A stretch of DNA of 16,806 nt, from positions 1-16,806 of the forward strand of contig JBHIDJ010000059.1 in assembly GCA_046760105.1 (NCBI GenBank). Direction: 5' to 3'. The notes beneath the pieces are model-generated. The model did no database searches and was not told where the DNA came from. It worked only from the letters and a program-made list of their open reading frames with translations. Below are positions 6,321 to 14,494 of the stretch, one piece after another. The number at the start of each line of letters is the position of its first letter. Position 1 is the stretch's first letter. The stretch comes from JBHIDJ01 sp046760105 (GTDB taxonomy: Bacteria > Pseudomonadota > Gammaproteobacteria > Acidiferrobacterales > SPGG2). Both the position numbers and the translations under genes were made by a program.

Positions 6321-7369
6321 CGGCACAGCGGCACGCCAAGGGCAACACCGCTGGCGTCTTGCCCGGGCTGTTAGGAACCGTCTGGCTTCCCGGGAGCTTG
6401 CTGTTCGTGCTCTTCGTAGGCTCGTTTCTGGTGGGCGAGTATCCCGTTTCGCCGTCCGAACTGGCCAAGGTTGTCTATGCCCGCGTTACGGGTGGTTATC
6501 ACGACCTGCCCGCAGTGATCGAGACTGTTCTCTTCCGGTCGCGCCTGCCACGAGTGGTGGCGGCCGTGCTGGTAGGCGCTGCACTGGCGGCCGCCGGGGC
6601 TACCTATCAGGGTATGTTCCGTAATCCGTTGGTGTCGCCGGATATCCTTGGTGTGTCTGCCGGTGCGGGACTCGGGGCGGCGCTCGGCATCTTTCTGTCT
6701 TTACCCGTGATCGGCATTCAGTTCCTAGCCTTTGTATTCGGTCTGGGCACTGTGTTTATAGTCTACGTAATCAGCCAGGCAGTACGCGGCCATGATCCGG
6801 TCCTTGTACTGGTGCTGGCAGGCGTCGTGATGGGTGCGTTGGCAGGCGCCTGCATTTCTTTGCTCAAAGTGCTGGCGGACCCGTATGATCAGCTGCCAGC
6901 GATTACTTTCTGGCTGCTTGGTAGCCTGGCGGCCGTTAACTTGAGCGATATCACCGCTGTGGTTCCGCTGATCTTGCTCGGCCTCGTGCCGCTCTATCTG
7001 CTCCGCTGGCGCATGAATCTGATGTCTCTGGGTGACGAGGAAGCACGGGCGCTCGGCGCCGATGCTGTCAAGATGCGCATTACTTTTATTTGTACTGCCA
7101 CGCTCATGACGGCAACCGCCGTATCGATCAGCGGCATCATCGGTTGGGTGGGATTAATGATCCCGCATATTGCGCGCATGCTAGTGGGACCCAGTTTTTC
7201 TCGCTTACTTCCCGTCTCGATCATGCTGGGGGCTAGCTATCTACTGGTAGTAGACGACCTGGCACGCACCGCCGCTGCCATCGAGATTCCGTTGGGGATT
7301 CTAACCGCTTTTCTCGGGGCACCGTTTTTTCTGTGGCTATTAGCCAGAACGAGGCGCGGCTGGCAGTGA
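6317..7369 (+). CDS. FecCD-family permease of the ABC importer
   Basis: A 350-residue inner-membrane permease of the FecCD/BtuC family with about ten hydrophobic segments. Family motifs include SRLPRVVAAVLVGAALAAAG, QGMFRNPLVSPDILGVSAGA, GITGWVG-type SISGIIGWVGLMIPHIARM, where the ATPase coupling helix follows, and a final EIPLGILTAFLGAPFFLWLL. Length is normal for the family. ATG 6317 overlaps the stop of the binding protein, and its own stop overlaps the ATPase start, so all three genes are translationally coupled. It would form a homodimer with two copies of the downstream ATPase. Confidence 0.93.
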   Translation: MTAQRHAKGNTAGVLPGLLGTVWLPGSLLFVLFVGSFLVGEYPVSPSELAKVVYARVTGGYHDLPAVIETVLFRSRLPRVVAAVLVGAALAAAGATYQGMFRNPLVSPDILGVSAGAGLGAALGIFLSLPVIGIQFLAFVFGLGTVFIVYVISQAVRGHDPVLVLVLAGVVMGALAGACISLLKVLADPYDQLPAITFWLLGSLAAVNLSDITAVVPLILLGLVPLYLLRWRMNLMSLGDEEARALGADAVKMRITFICTATLMTATAVSISGIIGWVGLMIPHIARMLVGPSFSRLLPVSIMLGASYLLVVDDLARTAAAIEIPLGILTAFLGAPFFLWLLARTRRGWQ

Positions 7370-8151
7370 GGTTAGCGGTCGAAAAACTCGCCTTCGGCTA
7401 TCCATCAAGGCCCGTGGGTCGAGATACTAGCTTCTCACTCGACCCCGGCGAGGTACTTTGCTTACTGGGACCGAACGGCAGCGGCAAGACAACTTTGTTC
7501 AAGACAATTCTTGGGTTATTGCCACCGCAGGATGGGACGGTGCGGTTGAATGGTGAAAGTATTGTGGACTGGTCCCACCGCCGACTCGCACAGGTGATGG
7601 GGTATGTCCCGCAGGCACATATCGCCTACTTTCCTTTCTCGGTGCTCGAGACGGTATTAATGGGTCGTACGGCACACATTGGTCTGTTTGCAAGCCCTTC
7701 AAACGCCGACGTAGCCGTCGCGGAAAAGATGTTAGACAACCTCAATATCAGCCATCTGCGGAACGATATATACACGCGTATCAGCGGCGGCGAACGCCAG
7801 CTCACCCTGATCGCGCGGGCGTTAGCACAGGAACCGCAAATACTGGTGATGGATGAGCCTACTGCCAGTCTTGATTTTGGTAATCAAATGCTTGTGCTCG
7901 AACATATCAAACGGCTGGCAAGCAAGGGCATTGGGATTATTTTGTCGACACACGACCCGGACCATGCCTTTTTGTGCGCGAGCCGGGTGGCGATGTTGCA
8001 TGACGGAGAACTGATACACGTCGGTGTTCCCGATGAGGTCATCACACCGGAAAGCCTAAAGCGATTATACGGTGTTGATGTCAATGTCGTGGCATTACCG
8101 GGTCATACCGATGATGGTCGGCGACCAGTTCGTGTCTGCGTGCCTAACTAA
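7366..8151 (+). CDS. ATP-binding protein of the ABC importer
   Basis: A 261-residue ABC ATPase that powers the permease. All nucleotide-binding motifs are present: Walker A GPNGSGKTT (residues 35-43), Q-loop with Gln83 (YVPQAH), signature ISGGERQ (139-145), Walker B ILVMDEP (159-165) with the catalytic Glu, and the switch His196 in STHD. GTG 7366 overlaps the permease stop as GTGA and is preferred over GTG 7333, which would add 11 residues encoded inside the permease. The family is FepC/BtuD/MolC-like. Confidence 0.93.
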   Translation: MRLAVEKLAFGYPSRPVGRDTSFSLDPGEVLCLLGPNGSGKTTLFKTILGLLPPQDGTVRLNGESIVDWSHRRLAQVMGYVPQAHIAYFPFSVLETVLMGRTAHIGLFASPSNADVAVAEKMLDNLNISHLRNDIYTRISGGERQLTLIARALAQEPQILVMDEPTASLDFGNQMLVLEHIKRLASKGIGIILSTHDPDHAFLCASRVAMLHDGELIHVGVPDEVITPESLKRLYGVDVNVVALPGHTDDGRRPVRVCVPN

Positions 8152-8243
8152 GTTACGAGTGGGACACACTAACACGTACTAGTCCGTAACTGATTACACG
8201 GTTCCGGGAATAAACTTCGGTTCACCCTGATAACCACAATCGT

Positions 8244-9119
8244 ATGAAAGTCGAGAATACGCTAGGTAACGAGCGTCGAGTGTTCTGGGCGATGCTACTG
8301 ACAGGCAGCTTCATGGTCACTGAAGTCATCGGGGGCATGCTGTCAGGATCTCTCGCCCTGCTATCGGATGCGGGCCATATGCTGACTGATTTCGTCTCGC
8401 TTGTCCTCGCTTGGGCCGCATTCCGTTTGGGGCGCAAGCAATCAGACATCCGTCGTTCATATGGCTACCATCGGTTCCAGGTTCTCGCAGCCTTCGTCAA
8501 TGGTGTAGCGTTATTCGCCATCGCCGGCTGGATCGTATTTGAGGCGGCGCAGCGTTTAACCAATCCAATTGAAGTTCTGGCCCGACCGATGTTGGTTATT
8601 GCGTCGTTGGGCTTACTGGTGAACATTATCGCGTTCATGATCCTCCAATCGGGCAATCAGGCCGATCTCAACGTTAGGGGTGCGACGCTCCATGTCATAA
8701 GCGACTTGCTAGGGTCCATCGCTGCCATAACCGCGTCCCTGGTGATCTTGTGGACCGGCTGGATGCCTATCGATCCGATACTGTCAGTTGTCGTTGTAGT
8801 ATTGATTTTGCGGGCAGCTTACACGGTCGTGAAGAAATCCGGTCACATCCTGCTGGAAGGGACGCCTGAGAACGTGGACCCGGGAGACCTACGCGACCGG
8901 CTCAAGGCCGCGGTGCCAGCGATTACGGACGTACATCACATTCATATATGGTCGCTCACCGGCGAACGCCCCGTGCTGACGCTGCACGCTGTGTTGGTAG
9001 ACGGCGCGAATCATGATGAAGCGCTCGCGGCTCTGCATGAGTCTTTGGAAAGGATATTTGGGATCTCACACGCCACCATCCAGCTGGAACGGACCCACTG
9101 CCCCGATGTGCGGGGTTAG
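8244..9119 (+). CDS. Cation diffusion facilitator, CzcD/ZitB-like zinc exporter
   Basis: A 291-residue inner-membrane metal exporter with six hydrophobic segments and a cytoplasmic C-terminal domain. The transport-site residues of zinc-type members are seen: HMLTD in helix 2 (His45, Asp49) and HVISD in helix 5 (His150, Asp154). The C-terminal part has DVHHIHIWSLTGERPVLTLHAVL and HATIQLERTHC, typical metal-sensing stretches. Unlike many relatives it has almost no histidine-rich N-terminal leader. It starts 93 bases after the importer ATPase on the same strand, so read-through is possible, though its link to molybdenum metabolism is not obvious. Substrate is probably Zn2+, perhaps also Cd2+ or Co2+. 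Confidence 0.92.
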   Translation: MKVENTLGNERRVFWAMLLTGSFMVTEVIGGMLSGSLALLSDAGHMLTDFVSLVLAWAAFRLGRKQSDIRRSYGYHRFQVLAAFVNGVALFAIAGWIVFEAAQRLTNPIEVLARPMLVIASLGLLVNIIAFMILQSGNQADLNVRGATLHVISDLLGSIAAITASLVILWTGWMPIDPILSVVVVVLILRAAYTVVKKSGHILLEGTPENVDPGDLRDRLKAAVPAITDVHHIHIWSLTGERPVLTLHAVLVDGANHDEALAALHESLERIFGISHATIQLERTHCPDVRG

Positions 9120-9232
9120 CCGAACGGCGTTATTGGATTTGTTTTCGCGGCTGCGTCCGGCAAGTTGGTCACAGCTGCTCTACAAGCAAGCGGTTCAATC
9201 GCGATGCTGACTTCTAGAGTGGTGTGGTATTG

Positions 9233-10402
9233 CTAACGCGTCGCCCCCGCTTTCTGCAGTAAGTCAGTCACTTCCGTATCACCGATCAGTTGAGCGGCGG
9301 CCAGCGCGGTCCAGCCATCCTTGGCCTTGACATTTACATCGGCACCGGCCGCGAGCAATAACTCGACAATATCAAGCAAACCCCGATTGGCCGCGAGCAT
9401 TAAAGCCGTATTGCCCTTTTCTTCATCGGTAGCATCCACATCGGCTCCGCGATCTAACAGCAACGCCACCGTACGGGTATGACCGCCGCGTGTTGCTAGC
9501 ATTAGCGGCGTTTCGCCTCTGCGCCCAGGTCGATTGGCATTTGCACCCGCATCGACCAAGCGACTGACGATACTGCTGTAACCGCCCAGAGCCGCGCGAC
9601 CCAATGGCGTCTCGCCGTTACTGGCGCGCATACCAACGTCGGCGCCAGCGCGAAGCAGCTCATCTACGGTGCGTGTATCACCGCTCTCAGTCGCAAGTAA
9701 CAGCGCCGAGCGGCCATCACGCGTACGGGCGTTGATCTCGGCCTTATTGGCTAACAGTAATTGCACGGTTTGCAGGTTGCCGTGGCGCGCCGCTGCCATC
9801 AACGCCGTCCAGCCGTCAGCCGCCCGGGCGTTGACGTCGGCGCCGCTGATGATCAATTCGATTGCCGACTGCTGTCCGTCTGGCGCGGCCGCCGCCTGCA
9901 TGAGCGCGGTGTTGCCGTCTTTGAGACTTGCGGTGTTGGGTTTCGCACCGTGGTGCAAAAGCTCAACGACAACGTCGTCGTGGCCTTTACCGGCAGCCAA
10001 AATCAATGCGGTATTACCGTAGTGATCTTCACGCGCGTGAACATCAGCCCCGTGTTTCAGCAATATGTTTACGATGTCGACATGGCCGGCGTGTGCCGCC
10101 TGCATCAACGCCGTCCAGTTGTCCGCTGCGGGTGCATTGACCACGGCCCCCCGCTCCAACAAGAGTTCAACAACCCTTGCATGCCCTTGCTTTGCTGCGA
10201 GCATGAGCGCGGTGTTCTGTTGCGGGCGTGTGTCGCGCGCCTCAATTTGCGCGCCGCGATCGAGCATGTGAGCAACGAGGTCGTCACGGCCAGCTTCCGC
10301 CGCCATCAACATCGCTTGATTCATTTCCTGCGACGTAATCTCCGCCGCGACCGCCGTTACTGCGACGAGCGTCAGGAAAGTCAATACAATAAAATGTTTC
10401 AT
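9233..10402 (-). CDS. Exported ankyrin-repeat protein, about eleven repeats
   Basis: A 389-residue protein with a signal peptide (MKHFIVLTFLTLVAVTAVAA) and then almost nothing but ankyrin repeats, about eleven, up to a short QKAGATR end. Repeats are close to consensus, for example NTALMLAAKQGHARVVELLL and GWTALMAAARHGNLQTVQLL. The open frame continues 22 codons upstream, but those residues lack a signal peptide and the MKHF start gives a normal one. There is no clear ribosome binding site. It is the last gene in a same-strand run after moaC, the biotin-ligase-like gene and the 108-residue gene, with 109 bases of separation from the latter. A periplasmic protein-binding role is likely; the partner is not known. 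Confidence 0.88.
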   Translation of the reverse strand: MKHFIVLTFLTLVAVTAVAAEITSQEMNQAMLMAAEAGRDDLVAHMLDRGAQIEARDTRPQQNTALMLAAKQGHARVVELLLERGAVVNAPAADNWTALMQAAHAGHVDIVNILLKHGADVHAREDHYGNTALILAAGKGHDDVVVELLHHGAKPNTASLKDGNTALMQAAAAPDGQQSAIELIISGADVNARAADGWTALMAAARHGNLQTVQLLLANKAEINARTRDGRSALLLATESGDTRTVDELLRAGADVGMRASNGETPLGRAALGGYSSIVSRLVDAGANANRPGRRGETPLMLATRGGHTRTVALLLDRGADVDATDEEKGNTALMLAANRGLLDIVELLLAAGADVNVKAKDGWTALAAAQLIGDTEVTDLLQKAGATR

Positions 10403-10511
10403 AGGGCGGTGTTGACAGCGCGTGGTCGTGTCAAAGGGACCACCTTCCTGACGTGAGACAGAAAGCACGGCTTGTCGGGCCCTTGGAAAGTGAGCGCATT
10501 GCCGATGCCGA

Positions 10512-10838
10512 TCAAAAGTTGGCGGTGAACCGGAAGCTGTCGTCTAACAGCTTAACGACAAAGCGTTGCATCTCCAGACACATCTCGATAAACCCTTCGT
10601 CGTAGTCGAAGCTGTGGGCATCGGCCATCGTTTTGAGCTGTTTTATTTCTGCGGCCGACAATGCAACCACGGTATTTCCCTCCGGTTCCGCAGACTCGAC
10701 ACTGCCGAGCTGAAAATACTCGACGATCTGTTCGAGCCCATAGTCGCCGCCTTGATAGCGGTGGACGAGTCTTTGGTTGCCGTCCGCATCGATGCTATAG
10801 ACGCCCAGTAGCGTGGTGTTCTTGTTGGAGCTTGCCAT
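10512..10838 (-). CDS. Uncharacterised 108-residue acidic protein
   Basis: I do not recognise this protein. It is 108 residues, cytoplasmic by sequence (no signal peptide or membrane helix), with an N-terminal part likely to form strands (TLLGVYSIDADGNQRLVHRY) and a C-terminal helical part rich in acidic and aromatic residues (DAHSFDYDEGFIEMCLEMQRF). An AGGA motif lies close to the ATG. It is 79 bases downstream of the biotin-ligase-like gene and on the same strand, so it is probably co-transcribed with moaC. A short opposite-strand open frame over the same region is judged a shadow. Confidence 0.75.
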   Translation of the reverse strand: MASSNKNTTLLGVYSIDADGNQRLVHRYQGGDYGLEQIVEYFQLGSVESAEPEGNTVVALSAAEIKQLKTMADAHSFDYDEGFIEMCLEMQRFVVKLLDDSFRFTANF

Positions 10839-10917
10839 CGTCCTGAACCCCGGAGAGTCAGCTAGTGTCCAGCTATAATGGATTAGCGCGAGGGAGCTTT
10901 ACTGATTGGTCGGTGAT

Positions 10918-11673
10918 TTAGATCGCGAAAAATTGAGCCACGCTGATTCTACGGGAACGGCCATCCGGCAGCTCCATGACGAGGGCGCCCTCCTCATCTA
11001 CTTCGGCAAACTTGCCTGCGAGCGTTTCTGTCTCAAGCTCGAGCATCAGCGGCTGCCCGATACCGTTCGCCCGCTGAATCCACGCCTTACGTATTGGGGC
11101 AAACCCTTCGTCTGCCCAGCGGTTAAGCCAGGACAGGAAATAGCGACTGAACGCCTCCAACAGCGCTGTCGCCGTCGCTTCCGAAAAGCCATCCGTGTGC
11201 ATGCTTGTGGCAGGCGGATTAAGGTCTTCCGGGTGGCTTTCCACATTAACGCTCACACCCAGTACCATCCAGTCGTAATGGTCAGCCGCGGACGTACGCG
11301 CGTCCAACAGAATGCCCGCGACTTTGGCGTCGTACAAGAGAATGTCATTTGGCCAGCGGTAGCGTAGCTCGACCATGGGAGATACGAGGCCGGCAATCGC
11401 CGCCGCCAGACTGACGGCGGCAACGTAGTTTACCTGCACCGCTACGGCTGGTGGCTCATCAAGCCGCAAGATTAATGCACAATAAAGGTTCCCGTGCGGC
11501 GACACCCACGGACGACCGAAGCGGCCGTAGGCCGCGGTCTGTTCCCTTGCCCAGACCAACGTACCCTCATCTGCCCCCTTCAAAGCCAGGCGCTTCGCTT
11601 CTAACACGACGCTATCAACAGCCTCGTGCGGCGTTAGTTCGTAGGCCGGGGGCAAGCTGAGCGTTGCGGTCAT
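10918..11673 (-). CDS. Biotin protein ligase-like protein with altered biotin loop
   Basis: A 251-residue member of the BirA/LplA ligase fold, without the DNA-binding domain of E. coli BirA. Family features are a VSPHGNLY stretch, RYRWPNDILL (residues 104-113), KVAGILLD (Lys117) and a C-terminal SH3-like part (GKFAEVDEEGALVMEL). Several biotin-contacting motifs differ: the usual S-T-N after VD is S-V-V (residues 21-23), and the GRGRRG loop reads AYGRFG (48-53), keeping the arginine that aligns with E. coli R118 (Arg51) but losing the flanking residues. KWPND is RWPND. It starts inside the moaC stop codon (ATGA), so the two are translated together. It may be a biotin ligase with a relaxed pocket or a paralogue given another task near molybdenum cofactor synthesis. 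Confidence 0.78.
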   Translation of the reverse strand: MTATLSLPPAYELTPHEAVDSVVLEAKRLALKGADEGTLVWAREQTAAYGRFGRPWVSPHGNLYCALILRLDEPPAVAVQVNYVAAVSLAAAIAGLVSPMVELRYRWPNDILLYDAKVAGILLDARTSAADHYDWMVLGVSVNVESHPEDLNPPATSMHTDGFSEATATALLEAFSRYFLSWLNRWADEGFAPIRKAWIQRANGIGQPLMLELETETLAGKFAEVDEEGALVMELPDGRSRRISVAQFFAI

Positions 11674-12164
11674 TCGGACTGTGAGTCAGGCTGCCGCCTC
11701 CAGAGGCCCGATTTGCCTCCTGATTTTTCCAGCAGGCAGATTTCGCTGAGGGTCATGCCTCGATCAACGGATTTGCACATATCGTAGACCGTAAGCAGTG
11801 CAATCTCGACCGCCATTAGCGCCTCCATCTCGACGCCCGTGCGTTCTCGTGTTTCAACGGTAGCACGACAGTGCACACACGCCTCCTCGGGTAGCGGTTC
11901 CAACTCGATGTCGACGTGTGTCAGCGCTAACGGATGGCACAACGGTATGAGGTCAGCTGTTTTCTTGGCAGCCATGATGCCGGCAACGCGCGCCACGCTT
12001 AAAACATCCCCCTTCTTGTGGCCTCCTTCGCTTATTAGCTTTAGCGTTTCCGGCTGCATCCGTATGCGCCCTTCCGCAACAGCCGTTCGATGGGTAAGCT
12101 GCTTATCACCCACATCGACCATGTGCGCCTCGCCGGCTTTGTTAAAATGCGTGAACTTTGACAT
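11670..12164 (-). CDS. moaC: Cyclic pyranopterin monophosphate synthase
   Basis: A 164-residue MoaC, which turns the cyclised GTP intermediate made by MoaA into cyclic pyranopterin monophosphate, the first pterin of molybdenum cofactor synthesis, in the cytoplasm. Signature stretches are MVDVGDKQLTHRTAVAEG at the start, GIMAAKKTADLIPLCHPLALTHVDIE in the middle, and GVEMEALMAVEIALLTVYDMCKSVDRGM near the end, which carry the active-site lysines and aspartate. Length is normal. The MSKF start at 12164 is preferred over 12191 because it matches the family N-terminus and follows AGGCGG. No moaA or moaB is in the window. Its stop overlaps the biotin-ligase-like start. Confidence 0.95.
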   Translation of the reverse strand: MSKFTHFNKAGEAHMVDVGDKQLTHRTAVAEGRIRMQPETLKLISEGGHKKGDVLSVARVAGIMAAKKTADLIPLCHPLALTHVDIELEPLPEEACVHCRATVETRERTGVEMEALMAVEIALLTVYDMCKSVDRGMTLSEICLLEKSGGKSGLWRRQPDSQSE

Positions 12165-12285
12165 CCGCCTACACATCAGTTGCGCATGCAAATGCTACTG
12201 AGATAGTGGGTCGAAGGCTAGCCTGTGTGGGCGAATGCCGCATGTTTGCGGGCCGGTGTGCAAACGACCGCAACGTTGAAACTTG

Positions 12286-12295
12286 TGTATATACA
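12286..12295. promoter_or_regulatory. Palindrome in the moaC/protease divergent region
   Basis: TGTATATACA is a perfect 10-base palindrome in the 214-base gap between the divergent moaC and protease genes. It may be an operator, or contain a -10 element (TATACA). No matching -35 at proper spacing was found and the site does not fit a LexA box. Confidence 0.25.
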
Positions 12296-12378
12296 ACAAC
12301 AAGTTACGGACATCCTAGAGGCGCCGATTGCGAGTACCGCGGTTAACTCCCGTGCCTGATAGTCGAGTTAGTCATCTG

Positions 12379-14373
12379 ATGAATGCTGGTTCGCGCAGGC
12401 GTGGCATGACGGTTTTTACATCGGTTCTTTTGACGCTGGTTCTAATGTTGCTATCGGTGGGTGAAACGTCAGCACGTGACGATCCCGTCGTGTGGTTACG
12501 CAAGGCGGTCGACGTCGCCTGCGAGCACCCGCACGCGGACTTGTCACAGATGGCCAGTCGGATGACAGGCGTCACCGCTATTGAGGATAAAGCGATCGAG
12601 TTCCGAGATGCCGTGATTGGTTGGCGCCGTCGCTTTTCGCTGCCTGGGGGCGCCGAGCTTAAACTCGAACGCATCGCACCCCGCCGTCAGTTGCGCCGGC
12701 TTAGTGCCGAATATGCCGCGCCGTCGCCGCAGGGCGTACGGTCTGAGCTACTGGCACTCACAGGTCCGGACTGTAACATCCGTTTCGGGCGACGTCTGAT
12801 CTATGACGGTATGCAGCCGCAAGCGCTCGCGCTGGAGGAACTCGATGAAACGCTAGCCCCCACTGGCAAACGAGAGGCGCTCAATCCACCGGTGCCCACC
12901 GGCAAAGATCCCGGGGGCGTGCTCGTAGCCATAGTCGATGCCGGTGTTAACTATCTGTTGCCGGAAATCAGTGCACGGCTTGCGCGGGATCAGAACGGCA
13001 GCGTCCTAGGCTACGACTACTGGGATCTGGACGATCGGCCTTTCGACGCCCATCCGGCGCGCTCCTTGTTCTTTCCACAGCGTCATGGGACGCGAACAGC
13101 GGGCATCGTCTTACGCGAAGCGCCGGCGGCGCGGCTACTCCCATACCGGTACCCGAGACCTGATATGACGCGTATGGCGGCGCTCGTCGAGGACGCGGCA
13201 GCAAAGGGCGTGGTGATCGTGAATCTCTCCTTAGGCAGCAACAGGCTTCAGGAATGGCAGACATTTGGCGAGGCCGCCAAGCAACACCCGCAGATGCTGT
13301 TCATCGTTTCCGCGGGTAACAATGGGCGAGACATTGATGCACATCCCGTCTATCCGGCAGCGTTGTCTTTGGAAAACATCGTTACTGTCACCTCGTCGGA
13401 GGTGACGGGCGAGCTGGCGCGCGGTTCTAATTGGGGTCGTCAATCGGTCGACTTGCTGGTTCCGGCAGAAAAGCTAATGACCGTCGGTTTTCGCGGAGAC
13501 GATATCCGCGTATCTGGCTCCAGTTATGCGGCGGCACGAGTCGCCGCACTAGCAGCTCGTCTGCTGGAGAAAAACCCGGAATGGCACGCGCCGGAACTCA
13601 AGGCCGCAATATTTGCCCGCACGCTAGCAACTATTAACGGCGAGCCCCTACATAGCTCTCAGGGGTTTATCCCGGATCCGTCTAAAGCCGACTTACGCAC
13701 GGTGGCAGCACGCGAGACCGAACTACGCGCAGTCGGTCGCCACGTATTGACCGTCGACGATCTGTACACGCATGGCATAGACGATACAAGCTATACGCAC
13801 AGTTTGCATCCGACGTTTGCTTACTTTGACAAAACCGCTTGGAATTCGAGTAATCTACGCTCTGCAACTGTACAGGCGGCACACCTACTCAGCCAATGTG
13901 GGATATTTATTCCGCGGATCGTTATCCACCAACTTCAAGGTCGCGATGTTTTTCGGTATTTTCGCAATGCGACCGCGAAAGCACTTATCGCTCAGCTACC
14001 GTTGTCCAAACCGACAGTTTATTTTGTAAGGGATACATTGCAAAGAGATGCCTACGATGCAGAGGCAATCGGAAAAGCAAACAGCACGGGCAGATCAAGC
14101 CTAATGTACACGATCTGGATGACCGAAGAGATACGTGACCCAGGTATCGCTTTGGCGCACGAACTTGTTCATATCCTCATGGATAGCGGTGAACATGTCG
14201 AACTGTCTGGAAATCTGATGCAGGCGGACACGTCTCCCGACAACGTCAAGTTGGCGGCAACGCAGTGTGAAAGGATTAAAAGCACTGGTGTGCAAAATGG
14301 ACTGCTTCACCCCCTCCCGACCTCAACTCCTCCCGCTAACCCCCTCCTGCAGGAGGAGGGGGACACGTCTTGA
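12379..14373 (+). CDS. Secreted subtilisin-family protease fused to a zinc-metalloprotease-like domain
   Basis: About 664 residues. After a signal peptide (RRRG then a leucine-rich segment ending near SVGETSA) and a roughly 140-residue prodomain-like region comes an S8 subtilase domain with a full catalytic set: Asp187 in VAIVDAG, His236 in HGTRTAG, oxyanion Asn314 in SAGNNG and Ser382 in SGSSYAAARVAAL. The C-terminal part has LAHELVHILMDSGEH (His594, Glu595, His598, with His606 as a possible third ligand) followed by GNLM, resembling zincin proteases. The start could also be TTG 12328 or GTG 12352. The final ~25 residues are encoded by a palindromic repeat, so the stop is probably not ancestral. 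The role is unknown; secretion or periplasmic action is expected. Confidence 0.85.
   Translation: MNAGSRRRGMTVFTSVLLTLVLMLLSVGETSARDDPVVWLRKAVDVACEHPHADLSQMASRMTGVTAIEDKAIEFRDAVIGWRRRFSLPGGAELKLERIAPRRQLRRLSAEYAAPSPQGVRSELLALTGPDCNIRFGRRLIYDGMQPQALALEELDETLAPTGKREALNPPVPTGKDPGGVLVAIVDAGVNYLLPEISARLARDQNGSVLGYDYWDLDDRPFDAHPARSLFFPQRHGTRTAGIVLREAPAARLLPYRYPRPDMTRMAALVEDAAAKGVVIVNLSLGSNRLQEWQTFGEAAKQHPQMLFIVSAGNNGRDIDAHPVYPAALSLENIVTVTSSEVTGELARGSNWGRQSVDLLVPAEKLMTVGFRGDDIRVSGSSYAAARVAALAARLLEKNPEWHAPELKAAIFARTLATINGEPLHSSQGFIPDPSKADLRTVAARETELRAVGRHVLTVDDLYTHGIDDTSYTHSLHPTFAYFDKTAWNSSNLRSATVQAAHLLSQCGIFIPRIVIHQLQGRDVFRYFRNATAKALIAQLPLSKPTVYFVRDTLQRDAYDAEAIGKANSTGRSSLMYTIWMTEEIRDPGIALAHELVHILMDSGEHVELSGNLMQADTSPDNVKLAATQCERIKSTGVQNGLLHPLPTSTPPANPLLQEEGDTS
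14340..14362. repeat. GC-rich palindromic repeat inside the protease 3' end
   Basis: CCCCCTCCT (14340-14348) and AGGAGGGGG (14354-14362) form a 9-pair stem with a 5-base loop. The preceding C-rich stretch (14309-14335) looks like more of the same element. It lies in the last codons of the protease gene and has the same stem and loop lengths as the one at 14495-14517. Confidence 0.7.
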
Positions 14374-14494
14374 GTGGGAATCCGGGAGTGAACAGACAAT
14401 GAATTCCATATGTTTTGCGGATAAATGGATCTCTGAAGGCCTCATATTCTGCCAGACACCCTATGTTCTACGATTTGGACAGTATGTTCTTGCG

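Noticed and set aside
8151..8191. Inverted repeat AGTTACG/CGTAACT after the importer ATPase
   Set aside because: The arms are short, the loop is long and there is no T-tract; it may be chance.
9761..10456. Plus-strand open frame of 231 codons over the second ankyrin gene
   Set aside because: It lies opposite regular ankyrin repeats with a signal peptide on the minus strand; its product has no recognisable domain and is rich in arginine, cysteine and histidine, as expected of a shadow.
12283..12299. LexA box in the moaC/protease gap
   Set aside because: The palindrome is TGTATATACA, but the outer CTG and CAG needed for a LexA site are absent or out of register.
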